From: Haloarcula mannanilytica
Lineage (GTDB): Archaea > Halobacteriota > Halobacteria > Halobacteriales > Haloarculaceae
Length of the DNA: 64,000 bases
Direction of reading: 5' to 3'
Assembly: GCF_005406125.1 (NCBI RefSeq)
Contig: NZ_BIXZ01000001.1
Span: 1,240,001-1,304,000 of the forward strand
The position numbers and the translations under genes are program-made. The notes below the pieces were generated by a model, which worked only from the letters and a program-made list of their open reading frames with translations, did not search any database and was not told where the DNA came from. Each line of letters opens with the position of its first letter. Position 1 is the stretch's first letter. This document shows positions 34,221 to 43,943 of this stretch, one piece after another.

Positions 34221-35069
34221 TCAGCCGGCGGTCGACCGAGCCCTGTCGGCCCATGGCGGCGGCCCGACCGTCGTGTTCCCGACCGCGGTGAATTCGACGG
34301 TTCTGCTCACGTTGACCCGCTCGCCGTCCACCGTCATGGTATACGCGGTCCGGTAGTCGCGAACGAACCCCGACCGAGTGACGTGTGCGACAAGAGAGGC
34401 GTTGTGTCGGGACTCCCACGCCACCGACGGTGGGTCGTCCCGAAGCCGGTCGCCCCTGACGACGTAGGCAGTCTCCCCTGACCCCCGGGCCTCCACTGTC
34501 CGGGTGTGAAACGGGGCGACCGTCCGTGTCACGTCGACGGCAGGGCGGCCGTTCAACGCGGCGGTGTGGACCCAGTACCGCCACGTGCCGGCGTAGCTGT
34601 CCGGCGGGTCGTACTCGTTGTAGACAGTCCGATTGTCCCGCGTGAGCCGGCGGAGGTAGGTGTCGCCGTCGGACCAGAACGACGCCGTCGCCGGCGGCCG
34701 GCCGAGGAGAACCGGGGCCCCAGGTCCGCGGACGGAGACGTTTGCCAGATACGTCCGATTCGCGCCCACTGCGACGCGGATCCGGAGCTGTGAGCGCAGC
34801 GACCCGTTTGCATACCGGACAGTCCGGTTCGACACCAGCGTGTAGCCGGTGCCGTTGAGGTGGTCGCCGTGAACCGAGCCGAGAAGCGACGGGCTGGTAA
34901 TACCGGTCGATCTGACGCCCGGAGGATACGTCGACTCGTCACTGGTCGGCACTGGGGCGGGCGTCACCGTTGCCGACGGGTCGTCACCGCCAGTGAGCCC
35001 GAACCCGCCACAACCGGCGGTAACGACGACCGCAATGACGAGCAGGTACCGTCCTGTGCACCTCGCCAT
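34221..35069 (-). CDS. Haloarchaeal surface lipoprotein of unknown function (DUF7537-like)
   Basis: Exported lipoprotein, 282 aa. The signal RYLLVIAVVVTAGC places the lipid Cys at residue 20, followed by a Thr/Pro/Ser-rich tether (TVTPAPVPTSDEST). The body is a beta-rich domain with NGTGYTLVSNRTVRYANGSL, TYLRRLTRDNRTVYNEYD and DYRTAYTMTVDGERVNVS, a pattern common to a large haloarchaeal lipoprotein family I associate with DUF7537. It is loosely reminiscent of the LolA/LppX fold. Several N-x-S/T sequons are present. The ATG at 35069 is preferred over 35084. It is divergent from the liv-type operon. Confidence 0.78.
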   Translation of the reverse strand: MARCTGRYLLVIAVVVTAGCGGFGLTGGDDPSATVTPAPVPTSDESTYPPGVRSTGITSPSLLGSVHGDHLNGTGYTLVSNRTVRYANGSLRSQLRIRVAVGANRTYLANVSVRGPGAPVLLGRPPATASFWSDGDTYLRRLTRDNRTVYNEYDPPDSYAGTWRYWVHTAALNGRPAVDVTRTVAPFHTRTVEARGSGETAYVVRGDRLRDDPPSVAWESRHNASLVAHVTRSGFVRDYRTAYTMTVDGERVNVSRTVEFTAVGNTTVGPPPWADRARSTAG

Positions 35070-35199
35070 GGTATAACAAACCATTCTTGTGAGATAAGGC
35101 TACCCATCCCCGTTCCGCCGGACCATATCGGTGCCTACATGTGAAATAGTTGATTAACCTACCGAAACTATTATGATAGATTGAGCCACCGTATGGAAC

Positions 35200-36594
35200 A
35201 TGCCAACTAATGGCAGTTCGGTCAACCGACGACAGTTGCTGAAGAGTACGGGCGTTGCAGGTGTGGCAGGCCTGACGGGACTGGCCGGTTGTTCCGGTGG
35301 CGACGGTGGCGATGGCGGTGGCGACGGCGGCGACGGTGGTGGTGACGGTGGCGACGGTGGCGGAACGGACTATCCATCGCTGGGTAACTTCCCAGTCGAG
35401 GGCGACACGGTCACGTTCGGGTTCAATGTCCCGCAGTCCGGGCCGTATTCCTCGGAGGGCCAGGACGAGCTCCGGGCGTACGAACTCGCGCAAAAGCACC
35501 TCAATAACGGGGGTGGCTGGGTGGACAGTTTCGAGGACCTCAGTGGCGACGGCGTGCTCGGCTACACGGTCGAGTCGGTAAACGGCGACACGGCGACCGA
35601 CGCCGACACCGCCCGACAGTCCGCCTCGCGGATGATAAACCGGGACGACGTAGTGATGATCTCGGGCGGTTCCTCTAGTGCAGTGGCCATCGCCGTCCAG
35701 GGCCTCTGTCAGGAGGAGAGGGTCATGTTCATGGCCTGCCTGACCCACTCCAACGACACCACCGGGAAAGACTGTGCCCGGTACGGGTTCCGGGAGATGT
35801 TCAACGCCTACATGACCGGGCAGGCACTCGCGCCGGTGCTCGAAAGCGAGTACGGGTCGGACAATCAGTTCTACCAGCTGTACGCCGACTACTCCTGGGG
35901 CCAGACCGTCCAGGAGTCGATGAACCAGTTCCTCACGGAGATCGGCTGGGAGCAGGTCGACAGCGTACCCACGCCGCTGGGGACCAGCGACTTCTCGTCG
36001 TATCTCTCGGAGGCGGCAAACAGTGGCGCCGACGTGCTGTTGCTGGACCACTACGGGCTGGACGGCGCGAACTCCGTGCAACAGGCTGTCGACGCCGGTA
36101 TCGACGAGGACATGGAAATCGTCGTGCCGCTGTACAACCGCCCGATGGCACAGGCTGCTGGAGGGTCCATTGACGGCGTGTTCGGCACGATTGCCTGGGA
36201 CTCCCAGATCGACAACGAAGCGTCGAACGCGTTCACCGAAGTGTTCCAGAACGAGTACGACCGCATCCCATCCGGGCCGGCCCAGCTTGCGTACGCACAG
36301 ACGCTCCAGTACGCGGCCGCCGCCGAACGAGCGGGCACGTTCTACCCGCCGGAGGTCATCCGCGAACTGGAAGACTACGAGTACAGCAACATCGGCATGG
36401 GCGAGGAAACGATGCGTGCCTGCGACCACCAGGCCCAGCGGGACATTCCGGTCGCCCGGGGGCTCCCGGAGAGCGAGCAGGGCGGCGGGAACTTCATCGA
36501 GATTGTCGAGATCACGTCGCGGGACGATGTCGGATACGGATGCGATTCCGGGCCGGCCGCGGAGTGCGAACTCGGCGAGTACGGGGACGAATAG
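35200..36594 (+). CDS. livK: LIV-type ABC transporter solute-binding lipoprotein
   Basis: Substrate-binding protein of a branched-chain-amino-acid-type (LIV/urea/amide) importer, 464 aa. It has the Tat motif NRRQLLKSTG and the lipobox LAGC (Cys31), then a Gly/Asp-only tether of about 25 residues. The type I periplasmic-binding fold follows: FGFNVPQSGPYSSEGQDEL, DTARQSASRMINRDDVVMI with the SGGSSS ligand loop, and LYADYSWGQTVQESM. Several Cys are present near the C terminus (ACDHQ, GYGCDSG, AECELG), which is uncommon. The ligand cannot be fixed, and amino acids, amides or urea remain possible. First gene of a six-gene operon. A TATA-like ACTATTAT lies about 30 bp upstream. Confidence 0.93.
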   Translation: MPTNGSSVNRRQLLKSTGVAGVAGLTGLAGCSGGDGGDGGGDGGDGGGDGGDGGGTDYPSLGNFPVEGDTVTFGFNVPQSGPYSSEGQDELRAYELAQKHLNNGGGWVDSFEDLSGDGVLGYTVESVNGDTATDADTARQSASRMINRDDVVMISGGSSSAVAIAVQGLCQEERVMFMACLTHSNDTTGKDCARYGFREMFNAYMTGQALAPVLESEYGSDNQFYQLYADYSWGQTVQESMNQFLTEIGWEQVDSVPTPLGTSDFSSYLSEAANSGADVLLLDHYGLDGANSVQQAVDAGIDEDMEIVVPLYNRPMAQAAGGSIDGVFGTIAWDSQIDNEASNAFTEVFQNEYDRIPSGPAQLAYAQTLQYAAAAERAGTFYPPEVIRELEDYEYSNIGMGEETMRACDHQAQRDIPVARGLPESEQGGGNFIEIVEITSRDDVGYGCDSGPAAECELGEYGDE

Positions 36595-36724
36595 GCCACA
36601 ATCCGGACACGGGCGTCTTCCTCATAATTTATAGTGCATGAGTTCGCCTTACTTGATACACAAAAACTAGCATGATTAGGAATAAGCAAATAGGTCGAGA
36701 AGAGTGCGGTGGGGGGAATCCGGC

Positions 36725-37663
36725 GTGACGCTACTTGCGGATATCCTCACCATCCTGTTGAATGGACTGCAGCAGGGCGCTATCTACGTTCTGCTTGCGG
36801 TTGGACTGTCGATTATCCTCGGGACGCTGAAGTTCGTCAACTTCGCCCACGGGGCGCTGTACCTCCTCGGTGCGTATCTGGGGCTGTTCATAACTGGCCA
36901 GGTGCCGCTCAACAACGGCCAGTTAGCGGAGTGGGGCATCCAGTCGTACGGCATCGGACTCGGCTTCATTGCCGCGTTAATCATCGTGCCGATTGTCGTG
37001 TTCGTCATCGGCCTGCTGATGGAGCGGTTCGTCGCACAGGCGTTCTATGACCGCCCCGACACCGACCAGATTCTCGTCACGTTCGGGCTCGCAATTATTG
37101 TCCAGGAACTGCTCCGGGCGCTGCTGGGCGGGAGCAGTCAGCCGTTCCCACAGCCCTCGTGGGCATCCGGCCCCATTGCGCTGCCCGTGGTCGGAAACTT
37201 CCCGCGCTGGCGGCTCGGCGTCATCGCAATTACAGCGGTTCTCGTTCTGGGCGTGTACGGCCTCGTCGAGTACACTGACTTCGGGCTCATCGTCCAGGCC
37301 GGTACCCTCGACGGCGAAATGGTCCGCCTCCTGGGAATTAAACTGAGCAGACCGTACCTCGTCGTCTTCGGTATCGGTGCCGCACTCGCCGGCGTGGCCG
37401 GCGTTGTCGGCGGTCCGCTCGCCAACGTTAACCCCAACATCGGTACTGAGCAGTTGGTGCCGGCGTTCCTGACCGTCGTCATCGGCGGCGTCGGGAAAAT
37501 AGAGGGTGCCGTCGTCGCCGGGCTGATGCTGGGGACGCTACAGGTACTCCTCATCCAGACCGGCTATGCCGCCTGGAGTCAGGTCGGCATCTACGCGCTC
37601 GCTGCGATTATCCTGCTGGTGCGTCCGCAGGGACTGCTGGGCTCGGAGGTGGATGTCTCATGA
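36725..37663 (+). CDS. livH: LIV-type ABC transporter permease LivH
   Basis: Inner permease of the importer, about 312 aa with some eight transmembrane helices. Typical features are the N-terminal NGLQQGAIYVLLAVGLSIIL, KFVNFAHGALYLLGAY and the EAA-like loop ALAGVAGVVGGPLANVNPNI. The start is uncertain: GTG at 36725 gives the family N terminus (VTLLADILTILLNG), while GTG at 36704 adds seven residues. A 130-bp AT-rich gap with an AATTTATAG box separates it from livK, so the permease and ATPase genes may have a second promoter. It overlaps livM by four bases. Confidence 0.93.
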   Translation: MTLLADILTILLNGLQQGAIYVLLAVGLSIILGTLKFVNFAHGALYLLGAYLGLFITGQVPLNNGQLAEWGIQSYGIGLGFIAALIIVPIVVFVIGLLMERFVAQAFYDRPDTDQILVTFGLAIIVQELLRALLGGSSQPFPQPSWASGPIALPVVGNFPRWRLGVIAITAVLVLGVYGLVEYTDFGLIVQAGTLDGEMVRLLGIKLSRPYLVVFGIGAALAGVAGVVGGPLANVNPNIGTEQLVPAFLTVVIGGVGKIEGAVVAGLMLGTLQVLLIQTGYAAWSQVGIYALAAIILLVRPQGLLGSEVDVS

Positions 37664-38751
37664 GCGACGAACCGCGCGACGCGACCGCGACGGCGGCGGC
37701 CGACGCCGACGCGGAGGTCACCGGCGGCCTCGCCGACCGGTGGGCCAGCTTCCGCGACCGGGAGATATCGACGGTGCTGCTCACGGTCGTGGGCGTGGCC
37801 GTCTTCCCGTTCCTGTTCAACAACTTCCTCGACGGCTACACGCAGCTGGCGACGCTGATGCTCATCTACGGCATCTTCGCCGTCGGGTTCGACATCCTGC
37901 TGGGGTACACCGGCCTGCTGTCGTTCGGTCACGCCGTCTTCTTCGGCGGTGCGGCCTACGCCGCCGGTATCTTCAGCGCGAGCGTCAGTAGCTCGCCGCT
38001 GCTGGTGTTGCTCGCCGGCACGGCGTTTGCCGTGTTGCTGGCGTGGATCGTCGGGTTCCTGTCGCTGCGCCGCGGCGGGATTTACTTCGCTATCCTGACG
38101 CTGACGTTCGGCCAGATGTCGTTTTACCTGGCGGCGTCGCCGCTTGCCTTCCTCACGAACGGCGAAAACGGCTTCACCTCCGTGGACATCGGCCACCTGC
38201 TGGGCGTCATCGACATCCACGGCGGGGTGCCGTTCCCGCTGACGATGCTGGTCGACAACATGCTGTACGTGTTCGTGGCCGTCATGACGGTGCTGTCTGT
38301 CGCGATGGCGAACCGTATCCTCCACTCGCCGTACGGAACCGTGTTCCGTGCGATTCGGGAGAACGAGCGGCGGGCGGAGTTTGTCGGCCTCGATGTTTGG
38401 CGGTACAAGCTGATGGCGTTCATCATTTCGGCGGCCTTCGCCGGAATCGCTGGCAGCCTGTTCGCCATCGAGGGGAACTACGTGCCCCTGGAGTCGCTGT
38501 ACTGGACCGAGTCCGGGCGGATCGTCATCATGACTGTGCTGGGCGGTGTCGGGTCGCTGTTCGGGCCGCTGTTCGGTGCCGGCCTGTACCTGTACATCGA
38601 GAACATCGTCAGCGGGTTCCCGACGCTTGGACCCTTCTGGCATCTCATCCTCGGCGTCGTGTTCGTCGTCGCCGTGGTTGTCTTCCCGGACGGCATCTGG
38701 GGCGGTATCGACTACGTCCGCGACAAGGTCGCCGGAGGTGAAGACAAATGA
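37660..38751 (+). CDS. livM: LIV-type ABC transporter permease LivM
   Basis: Second permease subunit, 363 aa. A charged cytoplasmic N terminus of ~45 residues precedes about nine helices. Conserved parts are LMLIYGIFAVGFDILLGYTG, LLSFGHAVFFGGAAYAAG and the coupling loop RAIRENERRAEFVGLDVWRY. It is joined to livH and livG by 4-bp overlaps, so the four transport genes are probably made in step. Confidence 0.94.
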   Translation: MSDEPRDATATAAADADAEVTGGLADRWASFRDREISTVLLTVVGVAVFPFLFNNFLDGYTQLATLMLIYGIFAVGFDILLGYTGLLSFGHAVFFGGAAYAAGIFSASVSSSPLLVLLAGTAFAVLLAWIVGFLSLRRGGIYFAILTLTFGQMSFYLAASPLAFLTNGENGFTSVDIGHLLGVIDIHGGVPFPLTMLVDNMLYVFVAVMTVLSVAMANRILHSPYGTVFRAIRENERRAEFVGLDVWRYKLMAFIISAAFAGIAGSLFAIEGNYVPLESLYWTESGRIVIMTVLGGVGSLFGPLFGAGLYLYIENIVSGFPTLGPFWHLILGVVFVVAVVVFPDGIWGGIDYVRDKVAGGEDK

Positions 38752-39506
38752 CGGTTCTCGAAACCGAGCGACTCACCAAGCAGTTCGGTGGCCTCACGGC
38801 CGTCGACGAGGTGAACCTAAATATCGAACAGGGCGAGGGCGTGAGCCTTATCGGCCCCAACGGCGCTGGCAAGTCCACGTTCATCAACCTCGTCACCAGG
38901 CGGCTGGAGCCGACCCACGGGGAGATAACCTTCCAGGGGAACTCGATTCTTGGACTCGACCCCCACGAGGTCGTCCAGATGGGGATGAGCAAATCATTCC
39001 AGACGGCCTCTATCTTCCCGGAGCTGACGGTCAAGGAAAACGCCACTATCGCTGCGCTGGCGGCAGAACACGGCTCGTTCCGGTTCAACTTCTTCCGGAA
39101 CCAGAACAGCTACCCCGAGGTCGAGGAGCTGGCAAACGAAGTCCTGGAGTCGGTTGGACTCTACAGCGAACGTGAGAACCAAGCCGACAGTCTCGACTAC
39201 GGGAACAAGCGCCGGCTCGAACTCGGTATCGCACTGGCCGCCGAACCGGACATGCTGTTGATGGACGAGCCGACCGCCGGGATGAGCCCCGACGAGACGA
39301 AATCGACCGTCGAACTCATCAAGCGGGTCAAGCAGGAACTCGACCTGACCTTCCTGCTGGTCGAACACGACATGGAGATCGTCTTCGACATCTCCGACCG
39401 CATCGTCGTCCTCAACCGCGGCTCGGTGATCGCAAAGGGGACGCCCGACGAAGTGCAGGACGACCCTGCAGTACAGGAAGCGTACCTGGGAGGTGTCGAG
39501 GAATGA
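38748..39506 (+). CDS. livG: LIV-type ABC transporter ATPase LivG
   Basis: ATP-binding subunit, 252 aa. Walker A is LIGPNGAGKSTFIN, Walker B is MLLMDEPTAGMS, and the H-loop is LLVEHDMEIV. The ABC signature is the degenerate form LDYGNKRRLELGIALA, which is normal for LivG. The protein is slightly longer than LivF because of an insert near NFFRNQNSYPEVEEL. It acts with LivF under the LivH/LivM pair. Confidence 0.95.
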   Translation: MTVLETERLTKQFGGLTAVDEVNLNIEQGEGVSLIGPNGAGKSTFINLVTRRLEPTHGEITFQGNSILGLDPHEVVQMGMSKSFQTASIFPELTVKENATIAALAAEHGSFRFNFFRNQNSYPEVEELANEVLESVGLYSERENQADSLDYGNKRRLELGIALAAEPDMLLMDEPTAGMSPDETKSTVELIKRVKQELDLTFLLVEHDMEIVFDISDRIVVLNRGSVIAKGTPDEVQDDPAVQEAYLGGVEE

Positions 39507-40246
39507 CGCTGCTAGACATCGAGAACATCAACGGCTACTACGGCGAGAGCCACATCATTCAGGACGTATCGATGAACGTCGATGACGGCGAAATCACGGC
39601 CCTGCTGGGCCGCAACGGCGCGGGGAAGACCTCGACGCTCCGGTGTATCTCGGGGGCGACCCCGCCGGATGTCCGCAGCGGTTCGATTCGCTTCGACGGG
39701 ACCGACATCACCAACGACCCGCCGGAGGACATCGCCGTCCGTGGCATCTCGCTGGTGCCCGAGGAACGGCGCGTGTTCACGGATCTCACCGTCGCCGAGA
39801 ATCTCCACCTCGCCGACACCGTCCGCAACAAATCGAACACCTGGCGGCGGAAACTCGACTTCCGCGACGAGGGCATGTCGACCGAAGAGATCTACGAGTA
39901 CTTCCCGCGGCTCGACGAACGGCGCTCCCAGAAGGCGGGCACACTCTCCGGCGGCGAACAGCAGATGCTCGCCATCGCGCGTGCGCTCCACCAGAGCACC
40001 GACCTGCTGATGCTCGACGAGCCATACGAGGGGCTGGCCCCGCAGATCATCGAGTCCGTCGAGAACGCCATCGAGCGCATCAGCGAGGACGGGACGACGA
40101 TACTGCTGGTCGAACAAAACGCCGTGGCAGCGATGAAGATCGCCGACCGGTGTTACGTGCTGGACCGCGGGCAAGTGGTCTTCGAGGGGCCTGCCGAGGA
40201 ACTGCAGAACGACCAAGAGACCCGCGACAAGTACCTCGGTGTCTAA
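39503..40246 (+). CDS. livF: LIV-type ABC transporter ATPase LivF
   Basis: Second ATPase of the importer, 247 aa. Walker A LLGRNGAGKTSTL, a canonical signature LSGGEQQMLAIARAL, Walker B LMLDEPYEGLAP and H-loop-region LLVEQNAVAAMKI are all intact. A small insertion (RNKSNTWRRKLDFRDEGMST) lies in the helical domain. Its stop abuts the start of the thioredoxin-like gene with no gap. Confidence 0.95.
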   Translation: MTLLDIENINGYYGESHIIQDVSMNVDDGEITALLGRNGAGKTSTLRCISGATPPDVRSGSIRFDGTDITNDPPEDIAVRGISLVPEERRVFTDLTVAENLHLADTVRNKSNTWRRKLDFRDEGMSTEEIYEYFPRLDERRSQKAGTLSGGEQQMLAIARALHQSTDLLMLDEPYEGLAPQIIESVENAIERISEDGTTILLVEQNAVAAMKIADRCYVLDRGQVVFEGPAEELQNDQETRDKYLGV

Positions 40247-40930
40247 ATGTCACGAACACAGTCCCCCGAGGCGCTGCTCGACGCGCTGGAGACGGAAGGG
40301 ATCGTCGTCATCGACGCGGAAACGGACGCGGTCAGCACGACGGAAGCGTTCGAGGCCGACCGCGAGGTGTACTACGACACGTACGTGACGATGGCCGATG
40401 CGGAGTTCCACGAGTCCGTCGCAGACGTGTTCGGCCTCGATTCGGCGGCGGAAGCGGCCGAGCGGGTCGAGGACCTCGGCGTTTCCCGCGAGGAGTTCGC
40501 GACGTTTCTGACCCTGCGGTCGACCGTCGAGGACTCCTACACCACCGCGGAACTGACGACGATGGCACAAATGGCGACCGAACTTGGACCGGAGACGCCG
40601 GTCCCCGACGGCGTCGAACACTTAGACGACGACAGCTACGAGGCCTTCGTCGATGCTCACGAGCGGTGTGTCGTCACGGTGTGGAAGCTGTTCTGTGACC
40701 CCTGCGAAGCGATGAAAGCGCAGTTAGACGACGTGCTGGCCGCGTTCCCGGACGGCGTTCCGGTCGGCGGCGTCGCCGGCGAGCGATCCCCAGAGTTTTG
40801 CCAGTCGGTCGGCGTCAACGCAGCGCCGGCGTTCGTGCTGTTCGAAAACGGCGAACCCGTCGAACGGATCACCGGCCGGACGGACCCCTCAGCGCTCGCT
40901 GCACGGGTCGAAGAAGTGTACGGGAACTGA
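40247..40930 (+). CDS. Thioredoxin-like protein with a helical N-terminal domain, last gene of the liv operon
   Basis: Protein of 227 aa without a signal peptide, hence cytoplasmic. Residues ~120-225 are a thioredoxin fold with an active site CDPC (C150 and C153, in VWKLFCDPCEAMK), the cis-Pro loop NAAPAFVLFENG and GRTDPSALAARVEEVY. The first ~115 residues are helical, rich in Glu and Ala, and not recognised. The CDPC dipeptide differs from the CGPC of thioredoxin. It directly follows livF, so it is very likely cotranscribed with the importer. A role in reducing a disulfide-bearing substrate (for example cystine) is speculation. Confidence 0.82.
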   Translation: MSRTQSPEALLDALETEGIVVIDAETDAVSTTEAFEADREVYYDTYVTMADAEFHESVADVFGLDSAAEAAERVEDLGVSREEFATFLTLRSTVEDSYTTAELTTMAQMATELGPETPVPDGVEHLDDDSYEAFVDAHERCVVTVWKLFCDPCEAMKAQLDDVLAAFPDGVPVGGVAGERSPEFCQSVGVNAAPAFVLFENGEPVERITGRTDPSALAARVEEVYGN

Positions 40931-40938
40931 CTGCGGAG

Positions 40939-41337
40939 TTAGTTTTCTTCGCCGCTACAGACCAGCACGGAGCGATCCGTGCCCAGAATCACGCTCTGTG
41001 TGACGCTGCCGAACAGTACTTTGCCCGTCGGCGTTCGCTTGCGGCCCGCGACGACGATCATGTCGGCGTCTTGCTCGTCGGCCAGCCGGAGGATCGCGTC
41101 GGCCGGTTCGCCGCTTGATTCCTCCAGGGCCACCTCGATGTCGGCTTCCTCAAGAACGTCCCTTGCCCGGCGCACGGACGCCACCTGATCGACCGACGCC
41201 CCCTCGGGGTTTTCCTCGAAGTCGTGCAACAGTGTGACGCGAACCTGGCTTGCGTCCATCGGTATCTCGGTTATCGCTTCCGCGATAGCGGTCCCACGAG
41301 CCTCACTTTTGTCTATCCCAGCGACAATTTCGTACAT
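40939..41337 (-). CDS. Universal stress protein (UspA family)
   Basis: Single-domain Usp, 132 aa. The N-terminal strand MYEIVAGIDKSEARGTAIAE and the ATP-loop region VVAGRKRTPTGKVLFGSVTQ followed by ILGTDRSVLVC fit the nucleotide-binding class. The ATG at 41337 is the family start. It converges on the liv operon, with 8 bp between stops. Role in stress physiology is generic to the family. Confidence 0.92.
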   Translation of the reverse strand: MYEIVAGIDKSEARGTAIAEAITEIPMDASQVRVTLLHDFEENPEGASVDQVASVRRARDVLEEADIEVALEESSGEPADAILRLADEQDADMIVVAGRKRTPTGKVLFGSVTQSVILGTDRSVLVCSGEEN

Positions 41338-41446
41338 GCTCGCTTCGTCCGTAGGACGGGCCAACCCTTAGTTCTGGCCCGGATTTCGAACATAAATCAT
41401 CAAAAACAACGTTGGATATCCAACCCATCAGCTCGACACAGAGAGC

Positions 41447-42859
41447 TCAGTCGCCGAACGGTCCCGGGCCACCGCCGCCCATGCCGCCCATGCCGCCGCC
41501 ACCGCCACCGCCGCCCTGTTGCATCTGTTTCATCATCCGCTCCATGTCGCCGTCACCCATGCCCTGGAACTGCTTGAGCATCTGCTCCATCTGCTTGTGC
41601 TGCTGGAGGAGTTCGCGTACCCGCTCCTCGGGCTTGCCGGAGCCCCGGCAGATGCGCTCGGTCCGGGACTGGCCGACGACGCGGGGGTTCTCTAGCTCCT
41701 CCTCGGTCATCGAGTCCATGATGACATCGAAATCGCGCATCCGCTCCTGGGTCACGTCCATGGCGTCGTCGGGGAGCTGATCCATCAGCCCGCCGCCCAG
41801 GCCGGGGATCATGTCCATCACCTGGTCGAGCGGCCCCATGTTGTTCATCGTCTGCATCTGCTTGCGCATGTCTTTGAGGGTGAACTGCCCCTCCAGCATG
41901 TCCTCGGGGTCCCAGTCCTCCTCGTCGTCCCCCTGGGTCTCCTCCATCGCGCGCTCGACGCGCTCGGTGAGCTGCTTGAGGTCGCCCATCCCGAGCAGGC
42001 GGGAGATGAACCCGGAGGGTTCGAACCGCTCGATATCCTTGACTGTCTCCCCGGCGCCGAGGAAGGCGATGGTGGAGTCAGTCTCGTTGACGGCGGCGAG
42101 CGCGCCGCCACCTTTCGCCGTCCCGTCGAGTTTCGTGATGATGACGCCGTCGATGCCGATGGCTTCCTCGAAGTCGGCGGCCTGGCTCTTGGCGCTCTGG
42201 CCCATCGCCGCGTCCAGCACGAGCAGGTCGCGGTCGGGCTGGACCTCCTGCTCGATGCGCTCGATCTGCTCGATGAGTTCCTCGTTCAGACCGTCACGAC
42301 CGGCCGTGTCGACAATGCGAACGTCCGCATTCGCCGTCGCTTCCAGCCCCTCGCGGGCGATCTTTACGGGGTCGTCCTCGTCGGGGTCGCCGTAGAAGTC
42401 CACCTCGGCGCGCTCGGCCATCTCCTTGGCCTGGTCGTACGCGCCGGGCCGGTCCGTGTCGGTCTGGATGATGGCCGGTCGGAGCCCCTTCGTCGAGAAC
42501 CACCAGGCCATCTTCGCGGCCGTCGTCGTTTTCCCCGACCCGTACAGGCCGGCGAGCATGATGGTCTGTTCTTCCAGGGGCAGTTCGGTCGACTCGCCGA
42601 CGAGGTCGACCAGTTCCTCGTAGACGATTCGCAGGACCCAGTCCCGCGGCGTCGTGCCGGCCGGCGGTTCCTCCTCCAGCGCACGCGTCTCGATGCTGTC
42701 AGAGAGATCCTGGACGAGGCCGACATCCACGTCGGCCTGCAACAGCGACCGCTGGATCTCCTTGACGATGTCCTCGATGTCCTCCTCGGAGAGCCGGGAC
42801 TTCCCCCGGAGGTCATCAAGCGTCCCCCGGAGCGAACTCCCAAGATCGTCGAGTACCAT
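41447..42859 (-). CDS. srp54: Signal recognition particle 54 kDa GTPase
   Basis: SRP protein that binds 7S RNA and signal sequences and docks with FtsY at the membrane, 470 aa. The N domain starts [20 protein letters not shown]-domain motifs are [18 protein letters not shown] (G1), [15 protein letters not shown] (G3) and [14 protein letters not shown] (G4/closing). The Met-rich M domain follows from ~residue 300 with [20 protein letters not shown] as the RNA-binding helix, ending in a Gly/Met run. Start 42859 gives the family N terminus. Its receptor gene ftsY is 7 kb away in this window. Confidence 0.97.
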   Translation of the reverse strand: MVLDDLGSSLRGTLDDLRGKSRLSEEDIEDIVKEIQRSLLQADVDVGLVQDLSDSIETRALEEEPPAGTTPRDWVLRIVYEELVDLVGESTELPLEEQTIMLAGLYGSGKTTTAAKMAWWFSTKGLRPAIIQTDTDRPGAYDQAKEMAERAEVDFYGDPDEDDPVKIAREGLEATANADVRIVDTAGRDGLNEELIEQIERIEQEVQPDRDLLVLDAAMGQSAKSQAADFEEAIGIDGVIITKLDGTAKGGGALAAVNETDSTIAFLGAGETVKDIERFEPSGFISRLLGMGDLKQLTERVERAMEETQGDDEEDWDPEDMLEGQFTLKDMRKQMQTMNNMGPLDQVMDMIPGLGGGLMDQLPDDAMDVTQERMRDFDVIMDSMTEEELENPRVVGQSRTERICRGSGKPEERVRELLQQHKQMEQMLKQFQGMGDGDMERMMKQMQQGGGGGGGGMGGMGGGGPGPFGD

Positions 42860-42989
42860 TGTTGGACCGAGGTACGCGACCACGCGGGTAAAGGCTTGTT
42901 GTCATGCTGTCGGACCCCAAATCGGGGCGGTGACCGCCACATCTGCCCGTGACGAAAGGGTCAAGAGGTCGAACCGACTGGGCGACAAC

Positions 42990-43898
42990 ATGGCCGTTCT
43001 CGGACAGCTCGGGTTCATGATTGCGTTTCTCTCGGCCGGCGTCGCCGCCGGCTCTCTCGGGCTATTGACCGAGCGGCGGACGGAGCTGCTTACCTCTCTC
43101 GTGTTCACCGTCGCGCTACCGGCGCTCATTTTCCGGTCCACGTACAACCGACCGCTCCGAGAGATTATCTCACCGGCGTTGCTCGGTGGCTTCTGGGCCG
43201 TCATCGTGCTGACAGTCCTCCTGGGCTGGGTCGTCCACAGACGGCTGGAGTCGGCGGACCGGCGGAGCGTGTCGGTCGTCCAGTCCTACCACAGCAACAT
43301 GGGGTTTCTCGGCCTCCCGCTGGTGGCGGCGACGATGGGCAGCGACGCGACGGCCGTCGCCAGCGTCATCCTCGGTATCGGCGCAGTGACCCACGTCCCG
43401 GTGACGGTGTTCCTGCTGGTCCGTATCAACGGGAGCGACGCCTCGCTGCTGGGCGAGTGCAAGAAGCTCCTCACAAACCCGGTGCTCATCGCGCTCACGG
43501 CCGGTATCACGGCCTCGGTCCTCTCGCTTTCAGTGCCCGAGACGCTGATTCAGGTACTCGGAGTCCCGGCGGAGCTGGCGCTGCCGGTCGCGTTGCTGTG
43601 TATCGGCGCGACGCTCGATACAGACCTCCCACTGTCGGATATTCAGGAAACCGTCAGCGTGGTCGGACTGAAGGTGCTGTGGATGCCAGCGCTGGCATGG
43701 CTGGTGTACTCCTCGCTGGCAGTCGATACGACGGCGCTCGGCGCGGCAGTCGTGATGTTCGGCGCGCCAACGGCCGTCTCGACGTACGTCTACACGACGG
43801 AGCTGGGCGGCGATGCGGCGTTTGCCTCGCTGAACGTCTTCATTTCGACGGTGACCTCCGTCGGGACGCTCTCCGTGCTGGTCTGGCTGTTCGCCTAG
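42990..43898 (+). CDS. Auxin-efflux-carrier (AEC) family transporter
   Basis: Ten-helix membrane transporter, 302 aa, of the AEC/BART family that moves small carboxylates or unknown solutes. Two similar five-helix halves are visible. VVQSYHSNMGFLGLPLVAAT and VVMFGAPTAVSTYVYTTELG are the unwound crossover regions. The ATG at 42990 is chosen, and the upstream frame overlapping srp54 is antisense shadow. It is divergent from srp54 across 130 bp. The substrate is unknown. Confidence 0.88.
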   Translation: MAVLGQLGFMIAFLSAGVAAGSLGLLTERRTELLTSLVFTVALPALIFRSTYNRPLREIISPALLGGFWAVIVLTVLLGWVVHRRLESADRRSVSVVQSYHSNMGFLGLPLVAATMGSDATAVASVILGIGAVTHVPVTVFLLVRINGSDASLLGECKKLLTNPVLIALTAGITASVLSLSVPETLIQVLGVPAELALPVALLCIGATLDTDLPLSDIQETVSVVGLKVLWMPALAWLVYSSLAVDTTALGAAVVMFGAPTAVSTYVYTTELGGDAAFASLNVFISTVTSVGTLSVLVWLFA

Positions 43899-43943
43899 GT
43901 CGCCGTAGCCATGCTTTTGCCGGCCGACGCCCCCAGCGACGAT

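Noticed and set aside
34984-36429. Long minus-strand frame opposite the solute-binding-protein gene
   Set aside because: High-GC shadow without signal, domain or start context. The plus-strand gene is a clear LivK-type protein.
37591-38643. 350-codon minus-strand frame opposite livM
   Set aside because: Antisense shadow. livM has clear permease motifs and overlaps its neighbours in the operon.
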